In this document: piece after piece, positions 16,301 through 23,128 of the stretch
How positions within the stretch are numbered: the stretch's first letter is position 1
Layout of the letters: every line of letters starts with the position of its first letter
From: Bacillota bacterium
GTDB lineage: Bacteria; Bacillota; Clostridia; Oscillospirales; Ruminococcaceae
DNA length: 26,391 bases
Direction of reading: 5' to 3'
Assembly: GCA_023429685.1 (NCBI GenBank)
Contig: JAEZDF010000108.1
Span: 1 to 26,391 of the forward strand
The notes under the pieces: generated by a model
Seen by the model: only the letters and a program-made list of their open reading frames with translations
What the model was told of the DNA's origin: nothing
Database searches by the model: none
Translations under genes and position numbers: made by a program

Positions 16301-16812
16301 GTGTTGCGTATACCCCCTATTTTGCCATCGCGGCGGACTACACCAATTCATCCAGGGACGTTTGGGGCGGCTCGTATTCCCATTTAGTTAGCGTGCCGAG
16401 TGAGTATGACTACAAGGCAACGGGGTATAAGCGCACCGTAACACTCAGCGAATCGACTGTAAGAAGCAAAGTGTCCAGCTACTTTGGTAGGGAGCCCGAG
16501 GGCGACCCGTCCGACTGGTTCACGGTCGAAAGCTATACCAGCGGCGATTACAACGACAAAATGAGCATCGGCGGCATCTCCACCACCGCAAGGGTAATCC
16601 GCGAAAAGGTTCTGGTGAACAGCGGCGCGTTTAGCCTGCGTTCAACAAAGTTTGACGTGGAATACAACGGCACGGACTTTACCTTTACCACCTACGGCTA
16701 TGGTCATGGTGTGGGTATGAGCCAGATGGGCGCGCATGGCTACGCTACATACGCCGGATGGGATTACAAGCAGATACTTGAGCACTACTACACGGGAGCC
16801 ACCGTGAAATAA
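13318..16812 (+). CDS. Three-part fusion: CinA-like region, class B sortase, SpoIID/LytB domain
   Basis: One uninterrupted frame of 1164 residues. GTG at 13318 is the start because AAAGGAGG sits seven bases before it. (1) Residues 1-about 420 are CinA-like. The MoCF-type N-half is degenerate, with IVGGLNDLSRPL where GGLGPTxDD is usual. The C-half is intact, with AESCTGG (272-278) and ITGLAGP (347-353), the nicotinamide-nucleotide amidase fold. (2) A basic stretch and one membrane span (about 490-515). (3) A class B sortase with H616 (YGHNMKDG), C716 (TLSTC) and R724, a transpeptidase triad. (4) A Ser/Ala/Lys linker (about 790-905). (5) SpoIID/LytB (about 911-1164) with the likely catalytic E936 in VVANE, ALKAQAVAA and YGHGVGMSQMG; SpoIID trims peptidoglycan during engulfment. 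Topology implies cytoplasmic CinA and external sortase and SpoIID. Confidence 0.93.
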   Translation: MKARILRIGSVAPDDIRAIRLLENELRAFSIHTSTAEVSLTDSDAFLDAVGDGIDNCDILIIVGGLNDLSRPLAKELLCDALDIALLPHNPSVARLREVFEQTGRHFVEEDIRLALVPEGARVFPNTVGFVSGFSMESQGQAIIMLPEDAKECTAMFTQSVCAYIRSGTGGEYAFRTLRLVGIDYDAARGLLDEVELPSPVSATLIEEDGELVIRLFSVAPGRSQALAQADAAAKTIFASGLRAYIYGGDNESLAGVVVNKLNLAKKKIATAESCTGGLLSERITEVAGSSAVFEFGVSAYADKIKRDKLGVPQKLIERYTSISEEVAIAMAAGVLTQAHADIGIGITGLAGPSSDESQKPVGLVFVALCDSSRVWVKRLMFDPAKHNRDAIRTKTVLAALDMAKQYLDSSAASKAAMVPFSVRSSKSYEKAAAMVRAGYDETLQVQQVNQQSPLLPPDMTEEKLPKKKSAGRRFVEYMFPVKGDSGSRVFLKLLALLLLLVFLASAGYIAYYFGSSYYNQKQVDELNGLYGEGEMPEGYPSDYIPYFSSLYAINPDVKAYMEIEGTQVKYPVVQAADNDFYLRRNFTRESNRHGIPFVDFRVDVKDSANIVVYGHNMKDGQMFGELLNYSNLDYYKQHPTIRFDTVYQTGMYKVVGAFITNVNPAHGEIFDYTSFINPQTEDEVESFINQVKARSIIDTGVDVSVDDHFVTLSTCTYEFDDARFVVIARRVREGESDVVEVLSAKRNAQPLYPDIWYELYGGDKPELIDNSSAGAENGETPPPLIAEPDDAPSSNVSSEDASSETQQSSSSREESSSQSASSSKAASSSKAASSQASSSAQSSKLPDESSSAVSSGAASSETTSSVASSSKASSVAASSSKASSSKASSSSSQPSSSVSSDVLGVGTGEKLTVYAGGSVVTDDAYTILCKVVANELNDTIHTEALKAQAVAAHSFIINSMNSGSTPSVGFRTPSTKIKNAVAEVLDQLVYVNNRVAYTPYFAIAADYTNSSRDVWGGSYSHLVSVPSEYDYKATGYKRTVTLSESTVRSKVSSYFGREPEGDPSDWFTVESYTSGDYNDKMSIGGISTTARVIREKVLVNSGAFSLRSTKFDVEYNGTDFTFTTYGYGHGVGMSQMGAHGYATYAGWDYKQILEHYYTGATVK

Positions 16813-16831
16813 CTATAAGAGCAGGTACTAC

Positions 16832-17749
16832 ATGAAAACCTTACCGATAAAAAACACAGGGCTTACAGTGCCAGTCATTGGCATCGGCTGTATGCGGATG
16901 GGCACAATCTCAAACAATGAGGCGCACAGGGTGGTGAAAACAGCCCTCGAGCTTGGGCTCAACTTTTTTGACCACGCCGACCTATACGCGCAGGGACGCT
17001 CGGAGGAGATCTTTCATGTCGCTATGGGCATGGGAGCTGTGCGGCGCGAGGACGTGATTCTACAGTCCAAATGCGGTATACGCAAAGGGATGTATGATTT
17101 TTCAAAGGAACATATCATCCAATCAGCTGAGGGCAGTCTGAAACGCCTGGGTACCGATTATCTTGATATTTTGCTCCTGCACCGCCCCGATGCCCTGACC
17201 GACCCCGAGGAGGTTGCACAGGCGTTTGATGTTCTGCACGCGTCGGGGAAGGTGCGCTATTTTGGGGTGTCCAACCACAATCCCATGCAGATAGCACTGC
17301 TGCAAAAGCATCTGTCGCACAAGCTGGTTGCAAACCAGCTGCAGCTGAGTGTTACAAACGCAGGCATGATTCGCAGCGGGCTGAACGTCAACATGGAAAA
17401 CGACGGGGGACTCAACCGCGACGACAGTGTGCTGGATTATTGCCGTCTGTACGACATTACTGTTCAGCCATGGTCGCCGCTGCAGTACGGATTCTTTGAA
17501 GGCGTATTTGTCGGTAGCGACAAATATCCAAAACTCAACGAGGTGCTCTCTCGGGTGGGCGCGCAGTACAACATTACGCCCACTGCGGTTGCCATAGCGT
17601 GGCTGTTGCGTCACCCCGCCCGCATGCAGCCCATAATCGGTTCGATGAACCCGGATCGCATTCGGGAGATTGCCCGCGCAGCAGAGGTTACAATCACTCG
17701 ACAAGAGTGGTACGACATCTATCGTTCGGCAGGCAATGAGCTGCCGTAA
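16832..17749 (+). CDS. Aldo/keto reductase family oxidoreductase
   Basis: A 305-residue cytoplasmic NAD(P)H-dependent oxidoreductase of the aldo/keto reductase superfamily (TIM barrel), closest in style to the YdhF-like group. The tetrad is complete: D47 and Y52 in FFDHADLY, K80 in QSKCG and H117 in LLLHRPD. GSMNPDRIREI near the end matches the cofactor-binding C-terminal segment. The substrate is unknown; these enzymes reduce varied aldehydes and ketones. It starts 19 bp after the CinA/sortase/SpoIID fusion with a weak ribosome binding site (GCAGG) and ends at a strong terminator, so it is probably the last gene of the transcript that begins at the cysteine desulfurase or at the fusion gene. 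Confidence 0.93.
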   Translation: MKTLPIKNTGLTVPVIGIGCMRMGTISNNEAHRVVKTALELGLNFFDHADLYAQGRSEEIFHVAMGMGAVRREDVILQSKCGIRKGMYDFSKEHIIQSAEGSLKRLGTDYLDILLLHRPDALTDPEEVAQAFDVLHASGKVRYFGVSNHNPMQIALLQKHLSHKLVANQLQLSVTNAGMIRSGLNVNMENDGGLNRDDSVLDYCRLYDITVQPWSPLQYGFFEGVFVGSDKYPKLNEVLSRVGAQYNITPTAVAIAWLLRHPARMQPIIGSMNPDRIREIARAAEVTITRQEWYDIYRSAGNELP

Positions 17750-17767
17750 TTAAAAAATGTGATATGC

Positions 17768-17815
17768 AAACAGCCCTTGTATGGTGTTAAGAGCACAATA
17801 CAAGGGCTGTTTTTT
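17768..17815 (+). terminator. Strong terminator ending the thiI/fusion/AKR block
   Basis: A perfect 15-bp stem (17768-17782 with 17798-17812), an inner GTG/CAC extension and a T run to 17815. It isolates the collagen-like gene from the upstream block. Confidence 0.93.
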
Positions 17816-17898
17816 GTTTCGCATAGTACCGTACCTAATCGCCTTTGAGCGATGATTATTGACCTTATAAGACATGATTAAACGGCGTAGTCTCTTTT

Positions 17899-17926
17899 AA
17901 CCGTTTGTTGTTGGAGCACATACAAT
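17899..17926 (+). promoter_or_regulatory. Candidate mother-cell (sigma-E/sigma-K) promoter of the collagen-like gene
   Basis: CATACAAT at 17919-17926 matches the Bacillus sigma-E -10 consensus (CATACAnT) exactly and the sigma-K -10 (CATAnnnTA) except for its last base. AACC at 17899-17902, 16 bases upstream, fits the sigma-K -35 (mACm). No good sigma-E -35 is seen. The transcript would start near 17933, leaving a leader of about 40 bases. No sigma-A promoter was found here. Confidence 0.5.
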
Positions 17927-17974
17927 GGTATAGACAAGAATATTGGTCAAGTCTGATGAAAAGGAGACCTATGC

Positions 17975-20122
17975 ATGTTATTTCCGAACAATCCAATGCG
18001 CCGTCGCTGTATGAACAACGGAAGTTCATTACCCATAAATGCTGCAGCGCAGAATAGAGTGCAAGCGCAATTACTAGCTCAGGAACAAGCAAGAGCGCAA
18101 GCACAGGCTCGCATTCAGGCAGTGGCGCAGGCGCAAGAGCAGATAAAGGCGCAGGCGCAAGCACGGGCACAAGCACGGGCGCAGGCAAGGCAAGATGCGA
18201 GAAACCGTGTCGCTCAAGAACAGGTACAGGATGAACCACGTTCCATGGTACGGGGGAATCGGTGCGGATGCAACAGATGTTGTCAGGGACTTCCCGGACC
18301 AAGAGGACCAAGGGGCTTCTCAGGGCCGGAGGGACCGCAGGGACCGCAGGGCAATCCGGGACGCCCGGGATGTCCTGGACGTCCCGGATGCCCGGGAACA
18401 CAGGGTCCGACAGGTCGAACCGGTCCAACAGGTCCAACCGGCCCAACCGGTCCGACAGGTCGAACCGGTCCAACAGGCCCAACCGGCCCAACTGGTCCAA
18501 CAGGTCCAACAGGCCCAACCGGCCCAACTGGTCCAACCGGTCCAACGGGTCCGACAGGTCCAACGGGACCAACAGGTCCGACAGGCCCAACTGGTCCAAC
18601 AGGTCCAACTGGTCCAACGGGTCCAACGGGTCCAACGGGTCCAACCGGTCCAACCGGTCCAACGGGTCCAACGGGTCCAACGGGTCCGACAGGTCCAACC
18701 GGCCCAACAGGACCAACTGGTCCAACGGGTCCAACCGGTCCAACGGGTCCTACAGGCCCAACAGGTCCTACAGGCCCAACCGGTCCTACGGGACCAACCG
18801 GTCCAACGGGTCCGACAGGCCCAACTGGTCCAACCGGCCCAACTGGCCCAACCGGCCCAACTGGTCCAACAGGTCCAACAGGCCCAACCGGCCCAACTGG
18901 TCCAACCGGCCCAACTGGTCCAACCGGCCCAACTGGTCCAACCGGTCCGACGGGACCAACCGGTCCGACAGGCCCAACAGGTCCGACAGGCCCAACCGGT
19001 CCAACCGGCCCAACCGGTCCAACGGGTCCGACAGGCCCAACGGGTCCGACAGGCCCGACAGGCCCAACTGGTCCAACAGGCCCAACGGGTCCGACAGGCC
19101 CAACCGGCCCGACAGGCCCAACTGGTCCAACCGGCCCAACCGGTCCAACGGGTCCGACCGGTCCAATGGGTCCAACGGGGCCTACAGGTCCGACAGGCCC
19201 AACTGGTCCAACGGGACCAACCGGCCCAACCGGCCCAACCGGTCCGACAGGTCCAACGGGTCCAACGGGACCAACCGGTCCAACGGGTCCGACAGGTCCA
19301 ACGGGTCCAACGGGTCCAACGGGACCAATCGGTCCAACGGGGCCAACCGGCCCGACCGGCCCAACCGGCCCAACTGGTCCAACCGGTCCAACCGGCCCAA
19401 CCGGTCCAACCGGCCCAACAGGTCCAACCGGCCCAACCGGCCCAACGGGTCCGACAGGTCCGACAGGCCCAACGGGTCCAACAGGTCCAACAGGTCCGGA
19501 GGGTCCAACCGGTCCGGAAGGTCCAACAGGACCAGAGGGTCCAACAGGTCCAGAGGGTCCAACGGGTCCGGAAGGTCCAACAGGTCCGGAAGGTCCAACA
19601 GGACCAGAGGGTCCAACGGGTCCGGAAGGTCCAACAGGACCAGAGGGTCCGACAGGTCCAACAGGTCCGGAGGGTCCAACAGGACCAGAGGGTCCGACAG
19701 GCCCACGCGAGACAACAATCTATTTAGCAACAGACCAATCCATCAATAATGGAGGATGGGTTGGATTAGGAACCTCCTCGCCCACCCCGTTGTTTGCTAC
19801 AAGCACTGTAGTAATACCGGTAAACGCCACGATTCTCGGTTTGGTACTCAATATTAGGGATAACACACTAACGGAAGGCCAAACGGTCACGGCTACGATT
19901 TATACCAGTCCATGCGGATTTGTTTCGACCCCCGCCTCAACAGATATAAGCGCTACAGTAACTGGACCAAATGATTCGGATAATCCCAATTGCTTTAATA
20001 CCGGCTTTGGCAGTTTTGGAGTGAGCGAAGGCGACCTGTTATCAGTTCAGATTGTCACAAGCATGGGTGTAGGAGCGTTGAGCAGCGGAGTCGCAGTTAC
20101 GATCTTCTTATCCATTCCTTAA
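17975..20122 (+). CDS. Collagen-like Gly-X-Y repeat protein, probable spore-surface glycoprotein (BclA-like)
   Basis: A 715-residue protein with three parts. Residues about 20-95 are extremely rich in Gln, Ala and Arg and should be helical. A Cys cluster (RCGCNRCC) precedes the collagen region, which runs from G105 to R578: 158 uninterrupted Gly-X-Y triplets, almost all Gly-Pro-Thr. Early GxR/GxC triplets, single GPM and GPI variants and a block of alternating GPE/GPT near the end are the exceptions. Residues 579-715 form a compact Thr/Ser/Val-rich beta-type domain, a likely trimerisation head as in BclA. No signal peptide or anchor is seen, which fits deposition by the mother cell. The Thr residues are potential O-glycosylation sites, and two glycosyltransferase genes follow. 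GAAAAGGAG lies eight bases before the ATG. Confidence 0.9.
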   Translation: MLFPNNPMRRRCMNNGSSLPINAAAQNRVQAQLLAQEQARAQAQARIQAVAQAQEQIKAQAQARAQARAQARQDARNRVAQEQVQDEPRSMVRGNRCGCNRCCQGLPGPRGPRGFSGPEGPQGPQGNPGRPGCPGRPGCPGTQGPTGRTGPTGPTGPTGPTGRTGPTGPTGPTGPTGPTGPTGPTGPTGPTGPTGPTGPTGPTGPTGPTGPTGPTGPTGPTGPTGPTGPTGPTGPTGPTGPTGPTGPTGPTGPTGPTGPTGPTGPTGPTGPTGPTGPTGPTGPTGPTGPTGPTGPTGPTGPTGPTGPTGPTGPTGPTGPTGPTGPTGPTGPTGPTGPTGPTGPTGPTGPTGPTGPTGPTGPTGPTGPTGPTGPTGPTGPTGPTGPTGPTGPTGPTGPMGPTGPTGPTGPTGPTGPTGPTGPTGPTGPTGPTGPTGPTGPTGPTGPTGPTGPIGPTGPTGPTGPTGPTGPTGPTGPTGPTGPTGPTGPTGPTGPTGPTGPTGPTGPTGPEGPTGPEGPTGPEGPTGPEGPTGPEGPTGPEGPTGPEGPTGPEGPTGPEGPTGPTGPEGPTGPEGPTGPRETTIYLATDQSINNGGWVGLGTSSPTPLFATSTVVIPVNATILGLVLNIRDNTLTEGQTVTATIYTSPCGFVSTPASTDISATVTGPNDSDNPNCFNTGFGSFGVSEGDLLSVQIVTSMGVGALSSGVAVTIFLSIP
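18404..19708 (+). repeat. Nine-base tandem repeat encoding the Gly-Pro-Thr tract
   Basis: About 1.3 kb of 9-base units (GGN CCN ACN) with varied third bases. Near 19490-19700 it becomes an 18-base unit encoding Gly-Pro-Glu-Gly-Pro-Thr. The third-base variation breaks up perfect identity, but the tract is still prone to slippage and to assembly errors. Long open frames in other frames and on the minus strand here are by-products of the repeat. Confidence 0.95.
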
Positions 20123-20219
20123 TACAGGGTGATGTCTTGTCCACGTATTAAGCCGTAATTGATGGCGATGGTGTGCACCACCATAGAAGTTAGTAATAAC
20201 AATTCACCACATTGATGCA

Positions 20220-20247
20220 AAACGCCGCCCGAATTCGGGCGGCGTTT
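20220..20247 (+). terminator. Perfect palindrome after the collagen-like gene, probable terminator
   Basis: A perfect 28-base palindrome (stem AAACGCCGCCCG with complement, AATT loop) ends in TTT, then ACTT. The stem is very strong but the T tail is short. A smaller TGGTG/CACCA hairpin lies about 40 bases upstream. The stretch 20123-20471 otherwise holds the promoter-like element and palindrome described separately, and no gene is seen in it. Confidence 0.75.
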
Positions 20248-20387
20248 ACTTGCTTTTTGAAAAGTCAATCAATGCCACGGCAAACAGAAAATAATTATGA
20301 AAAAAGAACATCAAAAAGTAGCAGGTTGCTTTCTCTCCGTATCACTGCGGACTACTGTTTCCAAAGTATCATCCACAAGCCCAAAAA

Positions 20388-20441
20388 CATATAGTATTAC
20401 AGTGAGGCATACTTTATAAAGCGCAAAGATGCCTGGCATCT
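20388..20441 (+). promoter_or_regulatory. Candidate mother-cell promoter and palindrome before the glycosyltransferase pair
   Basis: CATACTTTA at 20408-20416 matches the sigma-K -10 (CATAnnnTA) exactly and is close to the sigma-E -10. ACATATAG at about 20387-20394 resembles a sigma-E -35, with a spacer near 14 bases. A perfect 15-base palindrome AGATGCCTGGCATCT (20427-20441) lies at the expected start of the transcript, 30 bases before the first ATG. Its role (operator or hairpin) is unknown. Confidence 0.45.
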
Positions 20442-20471
20442 AAACTTTACGAAAAAGGCAGGGCGATAACG

Positions 20472-21575
20472 ATGGGCAGGTATACCATCTGTGTATATGC
20501 CATCTGCAAAAACGAAGAGCAGTTTGTAGACCGCTGGATGGATGCGGTAAGCGAAGCGGACATCGTGGTGGTGACCGACACCGGCTCTACCGATGGTACC
20601 GTTGAAAAGCTGCGCGCGCGGGGTGCTGTGGTATATACCGAACAGATTACCCCATGGCGGTTTGACATCGCGCGCAACCTGTCTATCGACCATATCCCCG
20701 AGGATGTAGACATCTGCGTGTGCAACGACCTCGACGAGGTGTTCCGCCCCGGCTGGCGGCAGAAGCTCGAAGATGCGTGGCAGCCACAGCACACGCGTGC
20801 AAGATACCTGTTTAACTTCTCGCTCGACCAAAACGGCAACCCAATTCGGCAGTTTACAATGGAAAAGGCGCACCGCCGCCACGGCTTTCGGTGGGTTCAT
20901 CCCGTACACGAGATGCTGGTGTACAGTGGGGAGGATGCTGAGGATGTTGTGTGGGTGGACATGGTACTCGACCATTACCCCGACTTAAGCAAGTCGCGCG
21001 GGCAGTATCTGCCGCTGCTTGAGCTTTCTGCCGCCGAAAACCCGGAGGATGACCGCACCGCGTTTTGGCTGGGCAGGGAGTACCTTTATAAGGCGCAGTA
21101 CGACAAGGCGATTGCAGAGCTAAAAAGGCACCTTTCGTTGCCATCCGCCGTATGGGCAGAGGAACGGTGTGCATCAATGCGCTGCATTGCGTCGGCGCAT
21201 CAGGCAAAGGGTGAGCAGGAGGCTGCAAAGCAATGGCTGTTTCGCGCCATTGCCGAGTGCCCGACTGTGCGCGAGCCGTATTATGACATGATGAACCTTT
21301 GCTATCGGCAGGGCGATTGGACGCTCTGCGCGCTGATGGTGGTGTCGGCACTTTCCATCACGCAAAAGACTGGCAGCTACCTGACCGAGGAGGCGGCATG
21401 GGGCGCGTCGGTGTACGATTTTGGAGCAATCGCCTGCTATCGAATCGGGTTATATGCGCAGGCAAGTAGGTACATCCAAACGGCGTGCAGCTTAAGCCCA
21501 AGCGACAAGCGCCTGCAAAATAACCTTGCGCTAATCCGCGCTAAGGCTATAGGAAAAGGGGGATTAAGCAAATGA
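20472..21575 (+). CDS. Family 2 glycosyltransferase with C-terminal TPR-like helices (copy 1)
   Basis: A 367-residue cytoplasmic GT-A-fold glycosyltransferase. The N-terminal domain begins YTICVYAICKNE, then has VVVTDTGSTDGT (about 32-43, nucleotide-sugar binding) and DLDE (86-89), the acidic metal-binding motif equivalent to DxD. From about residue 185 the sequence turns into paired helices with Trp/Tyr/Ala spacing typical of tetratricopeptide repeats, which could hold the protein acceptor. There is no signal or membrane segment. It lies about 350 bases downstream of the collagen-like gene on the same strand and overlaps the next gene by four bases. The donor sugar cannot be read from the sequence. 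I infer that it glycosylates Thr residues of the collagen tract; teichoic-acid or capsule work is an alternative. Confidence 0.9.
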   Translation: MGRYTICVYAICKNEEQFVDRWMDAVSEADIVVVTDTGSTDGTVEKLRARGAVVYTEQITPWRFDIARNLSIDHIPEDVDICVCNDLDEVFRPGWRQKLEDAWQPQHTRARYLFNFSLDQNGNPIRQFTMEKAHRRHGFRWVHPVHEMLVYSGEDAEDVVWVDMVLDHYPDLSKSRGQYLPLLELSAAENPEDDRTAFWLGREYLYKAQYDKAIAELKRHLSLPSAVWAEERCASMRCIASAHQAKGEQEAAKQWLFRAIAECPTVREPYYDMMNLCYRQGDWTLCALMVVSALSITQKTGSYLTEEAAWGASVYDFGAIACYRIGLYAQASRYIQTACSLSPSDKRLQNNLALIRAKAIGKGGLSK

Positions 21576-22660
21576 GCCGATATAAGGTTTGCGTTTACGC
21601 CATCTGCAAAAACGAGGCGCAGTTTGTGGACAGATGGATGGATTCGATGTGCGAAGCGGATTTGGTGGTGGTCACCGATACGGGTTCGACGGACGATACC
21701 GTCTTAAAGCTAAAAGCTCGCGGGGCGGTGGTGTACACCGAGCTTGTTAGTCCGTGGCGGTTTGACGAAGCGCGCAACCGCTCGCTAGACCATGTGCCGG
21801 ATGACGTTGACATCTGCGTGTGCACCGATCTGGATGAGGCGTTTGTGCCGGGCTGGAGAGAAAAGCTCGAGCAGGCTTGGAACGACAGTGCCACCATGGG
21901 CAGATACCTGTACAACTGGAGCCTACGCAAAGACGGTACACCCGACGTGCAGTTTCGATACTTTAAGGTGCACACAAAAAAAGACTACCGCTGGGCGTAT
22001 CCCGTTCATGAATGCCTGCATTATGTGGGCAGCGGGAAAGCGTCAGAGGTGTTTATCGACGGCATGGTGCTAAACCATTACCCAGACAAAAATAAGCCGC
22101 GCTCAAGCTACCTGGCGCTGCTGGAGCTGGGTGCAGCGGAAAGACCACAGGACGACCGCATGAACTTCTACCTTGGCAGGGAGTATTTCTTCGTGGGAAG
22201 ATGGCAGGAATGCATCGATGTGCAAAAAAGCTACCTCGCCCTGCCTACCGCCACATGGAAAGAAGAACGGTGCGCCGCGATGCGGCTAATTGCGCGGTGC
22301 TATAACTACCTAAAAAACAGGCAGGAATCGCGCTGCTGGTTTTATCGCGCGGTTGCCGAGTGCATGACCATGCGCGAGCCGTATGTGGAATTTGCAAACG
22401 CGGCATACGAGTGGAGCGATTGGCTGCTGTGCCTGTGTATGGCAGAACACGCACTTGCCATTACCGAAAGGTCACCAAGCTACATCAGCGTCGGCTGCGC
22501 ATGGGATCACACGCCCTACGACCTAGCATCCATCGCCTGCTGGAATCTCGGGTTATATGAGCGTGCGCTTGCATACGTAAAGCAGGCAGTAGCAATTACC
22601 CCAAACGACCAGCGCCTGAATGCAAACCTGCTACTGATGCAAAACAAGCTAAGCGAATAA
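21572..22660 (+). CDS. Family 2 glycosyltransferase with C-terminal TPR-like helices (copy 2)
   Basis: A 362-residue paralogue of the preceding gene, with the same arrangement: YKVCVYAICKNE, VVVTDTGSTDDT (about 32-43), DLDE (86-89), then TPR-like helical repeats. The first 100 residues are about three quarters identical to copy 1 by eye, while the C-terminal helices have diverged more. That pattern suggests a conserved donor and chemistry with a changed acceptor or a successive step on the same glycan. The ATG overlaps the stop codon of copy 1 (ATGA), so translation is probably coupled. A ribosome binding site (AAAGGGGG) lies inside the end of copy 1. A strong terminator follows, ending the two-gene unit. 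Confidence 0.9.
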   Translation: MSRYKVCVYAICKNEAQFVDRWMDSMCEADLVVVTDTGSTDDTVLKLKARGAVVYTELVSPWRFDEARNRSLDHVPDDVDICVCTDLDEAFVPGWREKLEQAWNDSATMGRYLYNWSLRKDGTPDVQFRYFKVHTKKDYRWAYPVHECLHYVGSGKASEVFIDGMVLNHYPDKNKPRSSYLALLELGAAERPQDDRMNFYLGREYFFVGRWQECIDVQKSYLALPTATWKEERCAAMRLIARCYNYLKNRQESRCWFYRAVAECMTMREPYVEFANAAYEWSDWLLCLCMAEHALAITERSPSYISVGCAWDHTPYDLASIACWNLGLYERALAYVKQAVAITPNDQRLNANLLLMQNKLSE

Positions 22661-22695
22661 CCGAAAGAGTAACCTCGGTTTCAAGATACAAAGCA

Positions 22696-22731
22696 AAAAT
22701 TGCAGCCGTCGGTGAAACGGCTGCAATTTTT
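22696..22731 (+). terminator. Terminator of the glycosyltransferase unit
   Basis: A 14-bp stem (22696-22709 with 22717-22730), a seven-base loop and a TTTTT tail, 36 bases after the stop codon. Confidence 0.93.
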
Positions 22732-23084
22732 GTGAGGATGAATCTCTGCGGCTAGAAATGGTTGTTGTATAAGAAGTTAACAAAATAAATGGGGTGCGTT
22801 CTATAACACCCAAAGACTTTTGCCGTCGTGCTGGATAAATTGCTCAAAGGCTTAATGCCCGTAAGCGGTCGCGCAAAAAGTATCACGCATTCACGCGGTT
22901 GCCACGCCATAAAGAACTGTTTGATGTTGGAACAAGCAATTTAATCCGACAGCAGTATAGGGGAATCTGCTTACAGTTAGCTATAGCTAACCTACTAACA
23001 CTCAGTTTACATCATCATAGGCGACTTGTCAATAGGTTTGCAATAGATTGTCCACAATATTTGTATACATTAAAGGCGCTAAAT
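22732..23084. other. Intergenic stretch between convergent units, no gene seen
   Basis: About 350 bases without a credible gene. It holds a GGGTG/CACCC hairpin near 22792-22811 and a perfect 16-base palindrome GTTAGCTATAGCTAAC (22976-22991). A 77-codon open frame from 22899 has no ribosome binding site and no recognisable similarity. The mid part could be decayed coding or mobile-element sequence, but I cannot identify it. Confidence 0.5.
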
Positions 23085-23113
23085 GGGCACAGGGGGAATA
23101 GACCCCTGTGCCC
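23085..23113 (-). terminator. Probable terminator of the DUF1538/P-II unit
   Basis: An 11-bp GC-rich stem, GGGCACAGGGG with its complement (23085-23095 with 23103-23113), and a seven-base loop, 15 bases past the P-II-like stop codon. On the minus strand only ATTT follows, so the T tail is weak. Confidence 0.6.
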
Positions 23114-23128
23114 AATATGGTTTTTGCT

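Noticed and set aside
18404..19708. CRISPR array or satellite interpretation of the tandem repeat
   Set aside because: The repeat is codon-phased, lacks unique spacers and lies entirely within one coding frame.
18195..19749. Two further long plus-strand open frames and several minus-strand frames inside the collagen repeat
   Set aside because: They are by-products of a 9-base repeat lacking stop codons in all frames; the proteins are low-complexity (VQ/RN or LD repeats) and lack starts with ribosome binding sites.
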